From: Methanocorpusculum sp.
Lineage (GTDB): Archaea > Halobacteriota > Methanomicrobia > Methanomicrobiales > Methanocorpusculaceae
Direction: 5' to 3'
DNA: 11,590 bases
Assembly (NCBI GenBank): GCA_017555685.1
Contig: JAFZFW010000126.1
Span: forward strand, 1 to 11,590
The position numbers and the translations under genes are program-made. Below the pieces are notes generated by a model. It did not search any database, was not told the origin of the DNA, and worked only from the letters and a program-made list of their open reading frames with translations. This document shows positions 1-6,080 of this stretch, in pieces. Positions within the stretch are counted from its first letter, which is position 1; every line of letters starts with the position of its first letter.

Positions 1-1
1 C

Positions 2-1483
2 GGGCTTGAGCTGCCGGCAAAAGATGAGGAGATCGCCCGCCTGGTTCTCCGCGAGATTGATTCCCGCCTGAAGTTCCTGCAGGAGGTAGGCCTCGGATAT
101 CTGACGCTTTCCCGCAGCGCCGGCTCGCTTTCCGGCGGAGAGGCACAGCGTATCCGACTTGCGACCCAGATCGGTTCGAACCTGATGGGTGTGCTCTATA
201 TTTTAGATGAGCCGTCGATTGGTCTGCATCAGCGGGATAACCAGAAACTGATTGCAACCCTGCAGCATCTCCGGGACATGGGCAATACGGTTGTTGTCGT
301 CGAGCATGACGAAGACACTATCCGTGCCGCGGATTATGTGATCGATATCGGACCGGGAGCCGGTATTTACGGCGGAAATGTGACGGCTGCGGGAACGCCG
401 GAGGAGATTGCCGCGACGAAGGATTCGCTGACCGGCCAGTATCTCTCAGGAGAACGCACGATTCCTGTCCCGGAGAAGCGCCGTACCTCGGATAAGTTCC
501 TCACGCTTTCCGGCTGTACCGAGAATAACCTGAAAAACGTCACGGCCGAGATTCCGTTCGGTACGCTGACGGTGGTCACCGGTGTTTCCGGCTCGGGCAA
601 GTCGACGCTTATCTACGACACGCTCTATCAGGCTCTGCGAAAGGAGCTGAACCGTGCGAAGGTGACGCCGGGTAAATACGAGAGCCTCACGCTTGACGGG
701 AAGATTGAGAATGTGATTGTGATTGACCAGTCGCCGATCGGCAGAACGCCGCGGTCGAATCCGGCAACCTATACAAAGGTGTTTGATGAGATCAGAAAGG
801 TGTTTGCCGAGACCACGGAGGCAAAGATCCGCGGCTACGGTCCGGGACGCTTCTCGTTCAATGTCAAAGGCGGACGCTGCGAGGCCTGCTGCGGAGACGG
901 CGTGATGAAGATTGAGATGAACTTCCTGCCGGATGTGTATGTGGAGTGCGAGGAGTGTAAAGGAGCACGCTACAATGCTGAGACGCTGGAGGTGAAGTAC
1001 AAGGACAAGTCGATTTCTGATGTTCTCCGCATGAGTGTGGATGAAGCACTCGAACTGTTCGAGAACCGCCCGGCCATTAAAGCCAAGCTGCAGACCTTAG
1101 CAGATGTGGGTCTTGGCTACATCAAGCTCGGCCAGAGCTCAACGACCTTGTCCGGCGGAGAGGCACAGAGAATCAAGCTGACCCGCGAACTGGCAAAGCG
1201 TTCGGGCGGCAAGACGATCTATATCTTAGACGAGCCGACGACCGGTCTGCACTTCCATGATGTCAAAAAGTTAATCGGTGTGCTGGACAGCTTAGTCGAG
1301 AAGGGCAACACAGTGATTGTCATCGAGCATAACTTAGATGTCATCAAGTCCGCAGACTATATCATCGATTTAGGGCCGGAAGGAGGAAACGCCGGCGGCC
1401 GGATTATTGCAAAGGGAACGCCGGAAGAGGTGGCAAAGGTGAAGAAGAGCTACACCGGTCAGTTCCTGAAAAAGATGCTGTAA
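2..1483 (+). CDS. uvrA: UvrABC system protein A, C-terminal half (5' end outside window)
   Basis: UvrA is the damage-sensing ABC-type ATPase of nucleotide excision repair; as a dimer it finds bulky lesions and loads UvrB. The reading frame is open from base 2, so 494 residues are visible, about half of the usual ~940. In order they show the first ABC signature ([12 protein letters not shown], near bases 130-165) with its Walker B ([14 protein letters not shown]), the second Walker A (GVSGSGKST, bases 581-607), the C-terminal zinc module CX2C-X19-CX2C (Cys codons at 878, 887, 947 and 956), the second signature ([11 protein letters not shown]) and Walker B ([11 protein letters not shown]). All key ATPase and zinc residues are present, so the protein looks functional. 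The second zinc-module cysteine is followed directly by an extra Cys (CEACCGDG). UvrABC in methanogens is generally held to be of bacterial origin. The stop is followed at once by a terminator. Confidence 0.98.
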   Translation, partial: GLELPAKDEEIARLVLREIDSRLKFLQEVGLGYLTLSRSAGSLSGGEAQRIRLATQIGSNLMGVLYILDEPSIGLHQRDNQKLIATLQHLRDMGNTVVVVEHDEDTIRAADYVIDIGPGAGIYGGNVTAAGTPEEIAATKDSLTGQYLSGERTIPVPEKRRTSDKFLTLSGCTENNLKNVTAEIPFGTLTVVTGVSGSGKSTLIYDTLYQALRKELNRAKVTPGKYESLTLDGKIENVIVIDQSPIGRTPRSNPATYTKVFDEIRKVFAETTEAKIRGYGPGRFSFNVKGGRCEACCGDGVMKIEMNFLPDVYVECEECKGARYNAETLEVKYKDKSISDVLRMSVDEALELFENRPAIKAKLQTLADVGLGYIKLGQSSTTLSGGEAQRIKLTRELAKRSGGKTIYILDEPTTGLHFHDVKKLIGVLDSLVEKGNTVIVIEHNLDVIKSADYIIDLGPEGGNAGGRIIAKGTPEEVAKVKKSYTGQFLKKML

Positions 1484-1509
1484 AGGGATGTAATTCCCTC
1501 TCTTTTTTT
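1484..1509 (+). terminator. uvrA terminator (hairpin plus T run)
   Basis: Directly after the uvrA stop, AGGGA (1484-1488) can pair with TCCCT (1495-1499) around a six-base loop, and TTTTTTT follows at 1503-1509. The T run alone would suffice as an archaeal terminator; the small stem is an extra. Confidence 0.65.
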
Positions 1510-1571
1510 CACGGGGACAGTATTTTCGATTCGCTTTGGACGCAGGAAAAAGAACGCAGACAAGCGACTTG

Positions 1572-1579
1572 AAAAAAAA
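1572..1579 (-). terminator. oligo-T terminator after the BofA-like gene
   Basis: Eight A's on the given strand are T8 in the direction of the BofA-like gene and begin three bases past its stop codon. With the uvrA terminator at 1484-1509 this makes a compact convergent termination zone of about 100 bases that contains no other gene. Confidence 0.5.
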
Positions 1580-1581
1580 GA

Positions 1582-1839
1582 TTAGATGACGATTCCGAAG
1601 AAGGACAAAACCACCAGCAGAATCGCTCCGATAACTCCTCCGACAGCACACACAATCACCTGGGCAACACTCAGGTCCCCGATTGGTGCCAGGTGGAAGA
1701 AGGATACCACGAACAAGATCGCTACACCGCAGAGTGCGTTGATCAACAACTTCAGACCGTTTTTGAAGATGAAATATAATACAACGCAGATAATGACCGC
1801 GAGGATAATCATAATCACAGTACTGATAATATCCGTCAT
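1582..1839 (-). CDS. BofA-like small integral membrane protein
   Basis: This 85-residue, almost entirely hydrophobic protein has about three membrane segments (residues 4-25, 32-50 and 58-84) and a Lys-containing turn, FKNGLKLLINALCG (residues 25-38). It ends in a Gly-rich segment (GGVIGAILLVVLSFFGI). That layout matches the BofA family, known from Bacillus as an inhibitor of pro-sigma-K processing by the membrane protease SpoIVFB. Archaea have neither sigma K nor sporulation, so the role here is unknown; partnership with a membrane protease is a guess. It lies 50 bases after the phosphohexomutase gene on the same strand, with its own TATA-like box, and converges on uvrA. The opposite-strand frame over the same bases is a shadow: it lacks any family resemblance. 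The family call rests on recall of the pattern, not on an alignment. Confidence 0.75.
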   Translation of the reverse strand: MTDIISTVIMIILAVIICVVLYFIFKNGLKLLINALCGVAILFVVSFFHLAPIGDLSVAQVIVCAVGGVIGAILLVVLSFFGIVI

Positions 1840-1860
1840 AGAATAGAGTTAGAACTGGTT

Positions 1861-1870
1861 TTTTAAATAG
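1861..1870 (-). promoter_or_regulatory. TATA-like box for the BofA-like gene
   Basis: Reading on the minus strand, CTATTTAAAA is centred about 26 bases before the ATG at 1839. At the usual archaeal TATA-to-start spacing the transcript would begin at or next to the start codon, and no Shine-Dalgarno sequence is visible between them. A leaderless mRNA is the simplest reading. Confidence 0.5.
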
Positions 1871-1882
1871 TTATGTATCGGG

Positions 1883-1889
1883 AAAAAAA
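1883..1889 (-). terminator. oligo-T terminator after the phosphohexomutase gene
   Basis: T7 in the transcript direction starts on the base after the TGA stop codon (1890-1892). It lies between the mutase gene and the promoter of the BofA-like gene, which suggests the two are at least partly separate transcripts. Confidence 0.5.
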
Positions 1890-3266
1890 TCAGCTGAGAT
1901 AGGGGTTCATCTCAGCAAGAATCGTATCCAGCATCTCTTTTGCCTCTGCTGCGTCGCGGGACTCGGTATAGACGCGGACAAGCGGCTCGGTACCTGACGG
2001 TCTGATTAATGCCCAGGCACCTCCTTTCGTGATTCTGATGCCGTCTCTGTCGTCAACCGGGCAGTCTTTGAAGAACTCACGCATGTGGTCGACAATCTCT
2101 TTGGCACGGGAAGTCTTTCTCTTCTCCTGGTACATGGTAAACTTCGGAAGGGCTGCGATAAGCTCTGAAATCGGCGTCTTGCGGACTGCCGATAAGCCGA
2201 GCATCGTTGCCGCAGACATTCCGCCGTCACGGCAGAACTGATGATGCGGATAGATGACACCGCCGTTTCCTTCTCCGCCAATTACGACGTTCTTTCCGTT
2301 TGCAATCTCCTGACGCATGGTTCTGGCAACATAAATACTGCCGACGACCGTATAGGAGGTCTCACATCCGAACTCTTTGCCGACCGCTTCAACGATGCCG
2401 GAGGTACTGACCGGCGTTACGATTTCTCCGCCGGCTGCCTTCTCTGCGAAGTAGGATGCAAGAAGGGCAAACGTGATGTTTCCATCCATGAACGTTCCCT
2501 TCTCGTCCACAAAGATGGCACGGTCTGCATCACCGTCATGGGCAACACCGAATGCTGCACCGGTTGCCTGCACGAGAGCAGAGAGATTGGCCAAGCCCTC
2601 CTCGGACGGCTCCGGCAGACGGTTCGGGAAGAGACCGTCGAACTCGGCGTTTATGGTATGTACTGTACAGCCGAGTCTCCGGAGAATCTCCGGGGTGGTT
2701 TTGCATGCGGCACCGTTTCCGGGGTCAACGGCGACCACAATTCCGTCTCCGATACCCTCCGGGAACTGGGAAACGATTGCGTCAATATAGAGCTTGTATG
2801 CCTCAGGCTCGTCAACGGCAGTTCCTAACTCATCCCATCCGGCAACGACTGCTTTGCCCTGGATATAGATCTGCTCGAGCTCGATAGTTCTCTCATCACC
2901 CATCTCGGTACCGTCTGCCTCGATGATTTTGATACCATTGTACTCCGGCGGGTTGTGTGATGCGGTAATCATCACTCCTCCGTCGAGCTTGTGGTGGAGA
3001 ACAAGGTACTGCAGGGCAGGAGTCGGGAGAATGCCGAAGTCGATGACATTACATCCGCAGGCGGTAAGTCCTGCCCGGACTGCGGCATCCAGTGCCGGGC
3101 CCGATGTTCTCGGGTCCTGACCGATACCGACCGTCTTTCCCTTGCCAAGCAGGGTCGCAAATGCTTCAGCGATGCCTAAGGCAAATGCCGGCGTCATATC
3201 CTCGCCGGTGATTCCGCGTGCCCCGTTGGTTCCAAAGAACTTCTTTTCGAGTTTTTCCAGTGCCAT
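1890..3266 (-). CDS. glmM: Phosphoglucosamine mutase / phosphohexomutase (alpha-D-phosphohexomutase family)
   Basis: This cytosolic enzyme moves phosphate between C6 and C1 of a hexose; in the GlmM branch it converts glucosamine 6-phosphate to glucosamine 1-phosphate, the step before UDP-GlcNAc for cell-surface glycans. At 458 residues it has the normal family length, and all four active-site loops are visible. They are the phosphoserine loop TASHNPP (Ser103), the metal loop DGDADR (Asp244, Asp246, Asp248), the sugar loop GEGNGG (331-336) and the phosphate loop RPSGTEP (422-428). The sugar loop is the archaeal form rather than the bacterial GlmM GEQSGH, so phosphomannomutase or mixed activity cannot be excluded from sequence. 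The start MALEKLEKKFFGTNGARG fits the family N-terminus (FGTNGARG). The gene is divergent from purH across 110 bases. No Shine-Dalgarno sequence precedes the ATG. Confidence 0.93.
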   Translation of the reverse strand: MALEKLEKKFFGTNGARGITGEDMTPAFALGIAEAFATLLGKGKTVGIGQDPRTSGPALDAAVRAGLTACGCNVIDFGILPTPALQYLVLHHKLDGGVMITASHNPPEYNGIKIIEADGTEMGDERTIELEQIYIQGKAVVAGWDELGTAVDEPEAYKLYIDAIVSQFPEGIGDGIVVAVDPGNGAACKTTPEILRRLGCTVHTINAEFDGLFPNRLPEPSEEGLANLSALVQATGAAFGVAHDGDADRAIFVDEKGTFMDGNITFALLASYFAEKAAGGEIVTPVSTSGIVEAVGKEFGCETSYTVVGSIYVARTMRQEIANGKNVVIGGEGNGGVIYPHHQFCRDGGMSAATMLGLSAVRKTPISELIAALPKFTMYQEKRKTSRAKEIVDHMREFFKDCPVDDRDGIRITKGGAWALIRPSGTEPLVRVYTESRDAAEAKEMLDTILAEMNPYLS

Positions 3267-3295
3267 AGTGTATGTGTAATATCAGCAGTGATGAA

Positions 3296-3303
3296 ATATA
3301 AAT
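3296..3303 (-). promoter_or_regulatory. TATA-like box for the phosphohexomutase gene
   Basis: ATTTATAT on the minus strand is centred about 33 bases before the ATG at 3266, which predicts a leader of only a few bases. No ribosome-binding motif is seen before the start. It lies back to back with the purH box about 48 bases away. Confidence 0.55.
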
Positions 3304-3343
3304 CTGCGGGATATCTGCTTCTCTTCCAGAGACAAGACCTTAC

Positions 3344-3352
3344 TTTAAAATA
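3344..3352 (+). promoter_or_regulatory. TATA-like box for purH
   Basis: TTTAAAATA is centred 29 bases before the purH ATG at 3377, predicting a leaderless or nearly leaderless transcript. The bases up to the start (ATACTATTACACA) hold no Shine-Dalgarno match. The 110-base divergent region 3267-3376 therefore holds two core promoters facing away from each other; I saw no clear operator in it. Confidence 0.55.
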
Positions 3353-3376
3353 CCACAACAGTCATACTATTACACA

Positions 3377-4870
3377 ATGACTCTTGCATTGTTATCTGTA
3401 TGGGATAAGACAGGCATTGTCGACCTGGCAAAAGCTCTTGCAGCACAGAACATCGGAATCTTAAGTTCCGGCGGAACCGCAAAACTCCTCCGTGAGGCTG
3501 GAATCCCGGCAAAAGATGTATCTGAATATACCGGATTCCCGGAGATGATGGACGGCCGTGTCAAGACTCTCCACCCGAAGGTACACGGAGGTCTCTTAGG
3601 ACGCCGCGGAACCGACAACGATGTTATGGCAGAGCACGGAATCGAGGCTATTGATATCCTCTGTGTCAACCTCTACCCGTTCGAGGAGATGTCGAAGAAG
3701 AACCTCCCGCTCGAAGAACTCATTGAGTACATCGATATCGGCGGACCAGCTATGATTCGTGCCGCATCCAAGAACTATAAGGATGTCACAGTCATCGTTG
3801 ACCCGGCAGATTATGCAGAAGTAATCGAGGCAGTCAACAACGGCGGAACTACTCCGGAGCAGAGATTAAAGCTCGCTACCAAGGCATTCACCAGAACCGC
3901 AGCATACGACGGAGCAATCTCCAACTATCTGCAGGGAATCGACAAGGAATTCCCGGACACCTACACTGTCCAGTTCCAGAACGGCAGAACCCTTCGCTAC
4001 GGAGAAAACCCGCACCAGAAGGCAGCAGTCTATGGAGTTACCGGAATCGCCGGACAGGAGTCTCTGCAGGGTAAGGAGATGTCCTACAACAACTATCTCG
4101 ATGTCCACGCAGCAGTTTCCCTTTGCCGTGAGCTCCCGGGCTATGCAACAGTTATTGTAAAGCACAACAACCCGTGCGGTGTTGCACTCGGTGAAAACCA
4201 GCTTGAGTCCTACATCAAAGCACGTGAGGTTGACCCGGTCTCTGCATATGGATCTATCGTTGCCATGAGCACCGAGGTAGGGGCAGACGTTGCAAAGGAA
4301 ATCTGTTCCACCTTCGTCGAGGTTCTCGTTGCACCATCCTTCACTGAGGAAGCTCTTGAGATTATGAAGTCCAAGCCGAACATGCGTGCATTAATCCTGC
4401 CGCCGGCTGAAGAGGCAAATGAGCTCAGAACCATTGACGGCGGTATTCTTGTGCAGAGAACTCCGGCATACACCGAGGACTGGAAGGTTGTTTCCAAGCG
4501 CCAGCCGACTGCAGATGAGATGGAGGCATTCAAGCTTGCCTGGACTGTTGTCAAGTACGCAAAGAGTAATGCAATTATCTACAGCAACAAGACCGAGACT
4601 GTCGGTATCGGTGTTGGTCAGATGAACCGTGTCAACTCTGCCCAGATTGCAATCGAGAAGGCTGCAGAGTTCGGCAGAACCATGAAAGGAACCGTTGTCG
4701 CATCCGATGCATTCCTGCCGTTCCCGGACACGTTAGAGGTCGCAGCCGCTGCAGGCGCTACCGCTTTAATTCAGCCGGGAGGATCTATCCGCGACAATGA
4801 GGTCCTGGCAAAGGCTGACGAGCTTGGAATCGCTGTTGTGTTTACCGGTGTCAGACACTTCAGACACTAA
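3377..4870 (+). CDS. purH: Bifunctional AICAR transformylase / IMP cyclohydrolase
   Basis: PurH carries out the last two steps of IMP synthesis: formyl transfer from 10-formyltetrahydrofolate to AICAR, then ring closure to IMP. Its 497 residues cover both domains. The N-terminal MGS-like cyclohydrolase spans residues 1 to ~190, with SGGTAKLL (31-38), GRVKTLHPKVHGG (60-72) and NLYPFE (98-103). The C-terminal transformylase includes RYGENPHQKA (207-216) and the catalytic Lys-His pair in VKHNNPCG (Lys262, His263), and ends in the conserved DAFLPFPD and GVRHFRH tail. Nothing appears missing. Many archaea use the separate enzymes PurP and PurO instead, so a fused bacterial-type PurH is a lineage-specific trait, and likely an old acquisition from bacteria. 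It is flanked by its own promoter and a T-run terminator, so probably a single-gene unit. Confidence 0.97.
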   Translation: MTLALLSVWDKTGIVDLAKALAAQNIGILSSGGTAKLLREAGIPAKDVSEYTGFPEMMDGRVKTLHPKVHGGLLGRRGTDNDVMAEHGIEAIDILCVNLYPFEEMSKKNLPLEELIEYIDIGGPAMIRAASKNYKDVTVIVDPADYAEVIEAVNNGGTTPEQRLKLATKAFTRTAAYDGAISNYLQGIDKEFPDTYTVQFQNGRTLRYGENPHQKAAVYGVTGIAGQESLQGKEMSYNNYLDVHAAVSLCRELPGYATVIVKHNNPCGVALGENQLESYIKAREVDPVSAYGSIVAMSTEVGADVAKEICSTFVEVLVAPSFTEEALEIMKSKPNMRALILPPAEEANELRTIDGGILVQRTPAYTEDWKVVSKRQPTADEMEAFKLAWTVVKYAKSNAIIYSNKTETVGIGVGQMNRVNSAQIAIEKAAEFGRTMKGTVVASDAFLPFPDTLEVAAAAGATALIQPGGSIRDNEVLAKADELGIAVVFTGVRHFRH

Positions 4871-4877
4871 AACAATC

Positions 4878-4885
4878 TTTTTTTT
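4878..4885 (+). terminator. purH oligo-T terminator
   Basis: T8 begins seven bases after the purH stop codon with no strong stem before it, which is the common archaeal form of terminator. Confidence 0.55.
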
Positions 4886-4982
4886 CCACTCGCGAAAAAG
4901 GGCTTATCATACGGTGTCCCTTAGATATAAGAGTTTTCATCCGCGCGCATAATTTTTCAAATACTGGTCTCAATCCATAATC

Positions 4983-4990
4983 CTTATATT
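4983..4990 (+). promoter_or_regulatory. TATA-like box for the double-HTH gene
   Basis: CTTATATT is centred about 53 bases before the ATG at 5040, so the transcript should start near 5012 and carry a leader of about 28 bases. This differs from the other promoters in the window, which sit close to their start codons. Other AT-rich stretches at 4923-4931 and 4950-4962 are weaker alternatives. Confidence 0.5.
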
Positions 4991-5023
4991 CTTAGAGATA
5001 CATTTTCAACGGTAAGTCAATAG

Positions 5024-5030
5024 TGTGAGG
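5024..5030 (+). promoter_or_regulatory. Shine-Dalgarno-like site before the double-HTH gene
   Basis: TGTGAGG ends nine bases before the ATG at 5040; GAGG can pair with the CCUCC of the 16S rRNA 3' end. It supports the chosen start and the presence of a real 5' leader. Confidence 0.5.
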
Positions 5031-5039
5031 ATAGAATAG

Positions 5040-5651
5040 ATGGCCCCGAAAAAGAAACAGAAGGATTTACTTCAGCTCTTCTCCAATTTAACCCAGAAGA
5101 CGAAGATTGTCGAGCCAATGAAAACCCTTCACGGAACTTTACGCGACCAGGATGCAGTCGAGCGTGAAATCGCTCTTATTATGCGGGAAATTCAGGAACG
5201 CGGTTTCTTTAAGACAAAGCTTGAGCCAATCCAGCTCGCACGGTTAATCACTTCCTTCCACGCCGGAAGAAACGATACGGAGATTGCCCGTGAGTTAGGG
5301 GATGAGAAGCTTTCTAAGACTGTTGCCAGAGCACGTGTCAGACTGAAGCTGTTCCGCGACCTTGACTTTAATATGCCGTTTGATCAGGATGAGTTAAAGA
5401 TTCTGATGTCCAGCGAGCTTACGATGAAGGAGATTTCCGAGAAGCTTGGTGTTTCCCCGACCACTCTTCGTGAGTACCGCCACGTTATCGAACAGCGTGA
5501 CGATACGACTCTTGACCCGTACCTGGAGAGAATCAAGGACGTTATGGAGGACCGTGACTTAACCGAGAAGATGGCAGCAGGTCTCCAGCAGGATACCTTA
5601 GGCGAGGCTATTGATGTAGCCGAGTCCACCGATATGAGCGAGATTAATTAA
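5040..5651 (+). CDS. Double helix-turn-helix protein, 'conditioned medium-induced protein 4' (CmiX4)-like
   Basis: This 203-residue soluble, highly charged protein has two probable helix-turn-helix units. The first spans about residues 79-106 (DTEIARELG...KTVARARVRLKL). The second is at about 127-150 (LTMKEISEKLGVSPTTLREYR), with the spacing of sigma-region-4/LuxR-like DNA-binding helices. The layout (basic N-terminus, HGTL near 31-34, first HTH, a FRDLDFNMPF linker, second HTH, acidic tail from ~155) resembles euryarchaeal proteins annotated as conditioned medium-induced protein 4. Those were first noticed in haloarchaea as induced by spent medium; their function is not established. A DNA-binding regulator is the likely role, by inference. 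It has its own promoter, leader, Shine-Dalgarno site and terminator, so it appears to be a single-gene unit. The family name is from memory and should be read as probable. Confidence 0.7.
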   Translation: MAPKKKQKDLLQLFSNLTQKTKIVEPMKTLHGTLRDQDAVEREIALIMREIQERGFFKTKLEPIQLARLITSFHAGRNDTEIARELGDEKLSKTVARARVRLKLFRDLDFNMPFDQDELKILMSSELTMKEISEKLGVSPTTLREYRHVIEQRDDTTLDPYLERIKDVMEDRDLTEKMAAGLQQDTLGEAIDVAESTDMSEIN

Positions 5652-5659
5652 TCTCATAC

Positions 5660-5666
5660 TTTTTTT
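5660..5666 (+). terminator. oligo-T terminator after the double-HTH gene
   Basis: T7 begins eight bases after the TAA stop at 5649-5651. No stem is needed in archaea and none is evident. Confidence 0.5.
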
Positions 5667-5714
5667 CTGCACAGGATTTCCAACGCAGACATATTCAGTT
5701 CGTACATCACAGTT

Positions 5715-5772
5715 CCACACCCCTTTTCAAAAATAAAGGTTAGAAAATCGTTTTTGTAAATTCGGGGTGCGG
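5715..5772. repeat. Inverted repeat, 9-base arms with one mismatch
   Basis: CCACACCCC (5715-5723) pairs with GGGGTGCGG (5764-5772) apart from one A-C mismatch. The 40-base AT-rich loop contains AAAATCGTTTTT. This is the left border of the GC-rich block. Confidence 0.4.
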
Positions 5773-5810
5773 AGCCGCGACGTACGAGCCCGGGCGAGAA
5801 CTTGCTCAAG

Positions 5811-5840
5811 TCATAAGCACGGCAGAATGACGTGCGATGA
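5811..5840. repeat. Imperfect hairpin
   Basis: TCAT (5811-5814) and GCACG (5817-5821) pair with CGTGC (5831-5835) and ATGA (5837-5840) across a nine-base loop, with a small internal bulge (AA opposite G). As RNA this would be a nine-pair stem. Confidence 0.4.
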
Positions 5841-5879
5841 GCGACGAAGCGACAACACCTGCTTAATCGTACTTAATTG

Positions 5880-5930
5880 ATTCGTGCAGATTCGCGTGTT
5901 TTTGTGTCTAACACGCGAATATACGCGAAT
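5880..5930. repeat. Long imperfect hairpin built from decameric repeats
   Basis: The inner arms are a perfect 10-base inverted repeat: ATTCGCGTGT (5890-5899) and ACACGCGAAT (5911-5920), with an 11-base loop. Each arm is doubled. GATTCGTGCA/GATTCGCGTG (5879-5898) lie in tandem on the left, ACACGCGAAT/ATACGCGAAT (5911-5930) on the right. The full 20-base arms pair with only two mismatches and one G-T wobble. The motif is therefore both tandem and palindromic, as in operator clusters or dispersed intergenic palindromes. Confidence 0.6.
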
Positions 5931-5992
5931 TTATACTGTAGATTCCTGTAAGGTCAGGGCGAAAGCTTCACTAATCGTTCGCTTTCTGTAGC

Positions 5993-6010
5993 GCAACACT
6001 ATCGTGTTGC
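5993..6010. repeat. Perfect hairpin, 7-base stem with tetraloop
   Basis: GCAACAC (5993-5999) and GTGTTGC (6004-6010) are perfectly complementary around TATC. T6 follows at 6019-6024 on the plus strand, a little far for a classic intrinsic terminator. It may protect or end transcripts from either flank. Confidence 0.5.
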
Positions 6011-6046
6011 TTATGAAGTTTTTTGAAAAAGCAGGGTTGTTAGAAA

Positions 6047-6067
6047 TTCTCAAAGAGGTTGTGAGAA
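6047..6067 (-). repeat. Short hairpin past the DUF368 stop codon
   Basis: TTCTCA (6047-6052) and TGAGAA (6062-6067) can pair over a nine-base loop, 14 bases past the DUF368 stop. GGTTGTTAGAAA (6035-6046) and GGTTGTGAGAAA (6057-6068) form an 11-of-12 direct repeat over the same bases. No strong T run follows in the DUF368 direction, so its terminator is uncertain. Confidence 0.3.
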
Positions 6068-6080
6068 AACCTTGTATTGA

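Larger units (their letters stand above)
5667..6080. other. Gene-free, structure-rich intergenic stretch
   Basis: These 414 bases hold no frame that looks like a protein: the only long frame reaches into the DUF368 gene as its antisense shadow. The stretch lies between a plus-strand gene and the end of a minus-strand gene, where little spacer is needed. Base composition changes sharply along it: AT-rich to about 5762, GC-rich from 5764 to about 5856 (including the palindrome GCCCGGGC at 5788-5795 and GCGACGAAGCGAC at 5841-5853), then AT-rich again. At least four inverted repeats lie in it, described separately. It could be a dispersed intergenic repeat, an uncharacterised RNA, or a worn-down mobile element; the sequence alone does not decide. 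Confidence 0.55.

Noticed and set aside
1586..1846. 86-residue plus-strand frame opposite the BofA-like gene
   Set aside because: Thr/Ile/Pro-rich with no family resemblance; the minus frame has clear membrane segments, a TATA-like box and a T-run terminator.
2241..2828. 195-residue plus-strand frame inside the phosphohexomutase gene
   Set aside because: It lies wholly antisense to a complete, motif-intact gene and has the Cys/Gly-rich composition of a shadow frame.
4898..4931. AAGGG/CCCTT and CTTAT/ATAAG pairs after purH that could form a pseudoknot
   Set aside because: Only five-base arms with long loops, expected by chance in AT-rich spacer; upstream of the predicted transcript start of the next gene.
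5764..5856. tRNA or other known RNA gene in the GC-rich block
   Set aside because: No cloverleaf, T-arm GTTCRA motif or acceptor stem could be formed; it matches no RNA class I recognise.
5879..5930. CRISPR-like repeat array
   Set aside because: The repeats are 10 bases, contiguous or inverted, with no spacers of even length and no cas genes nearby.
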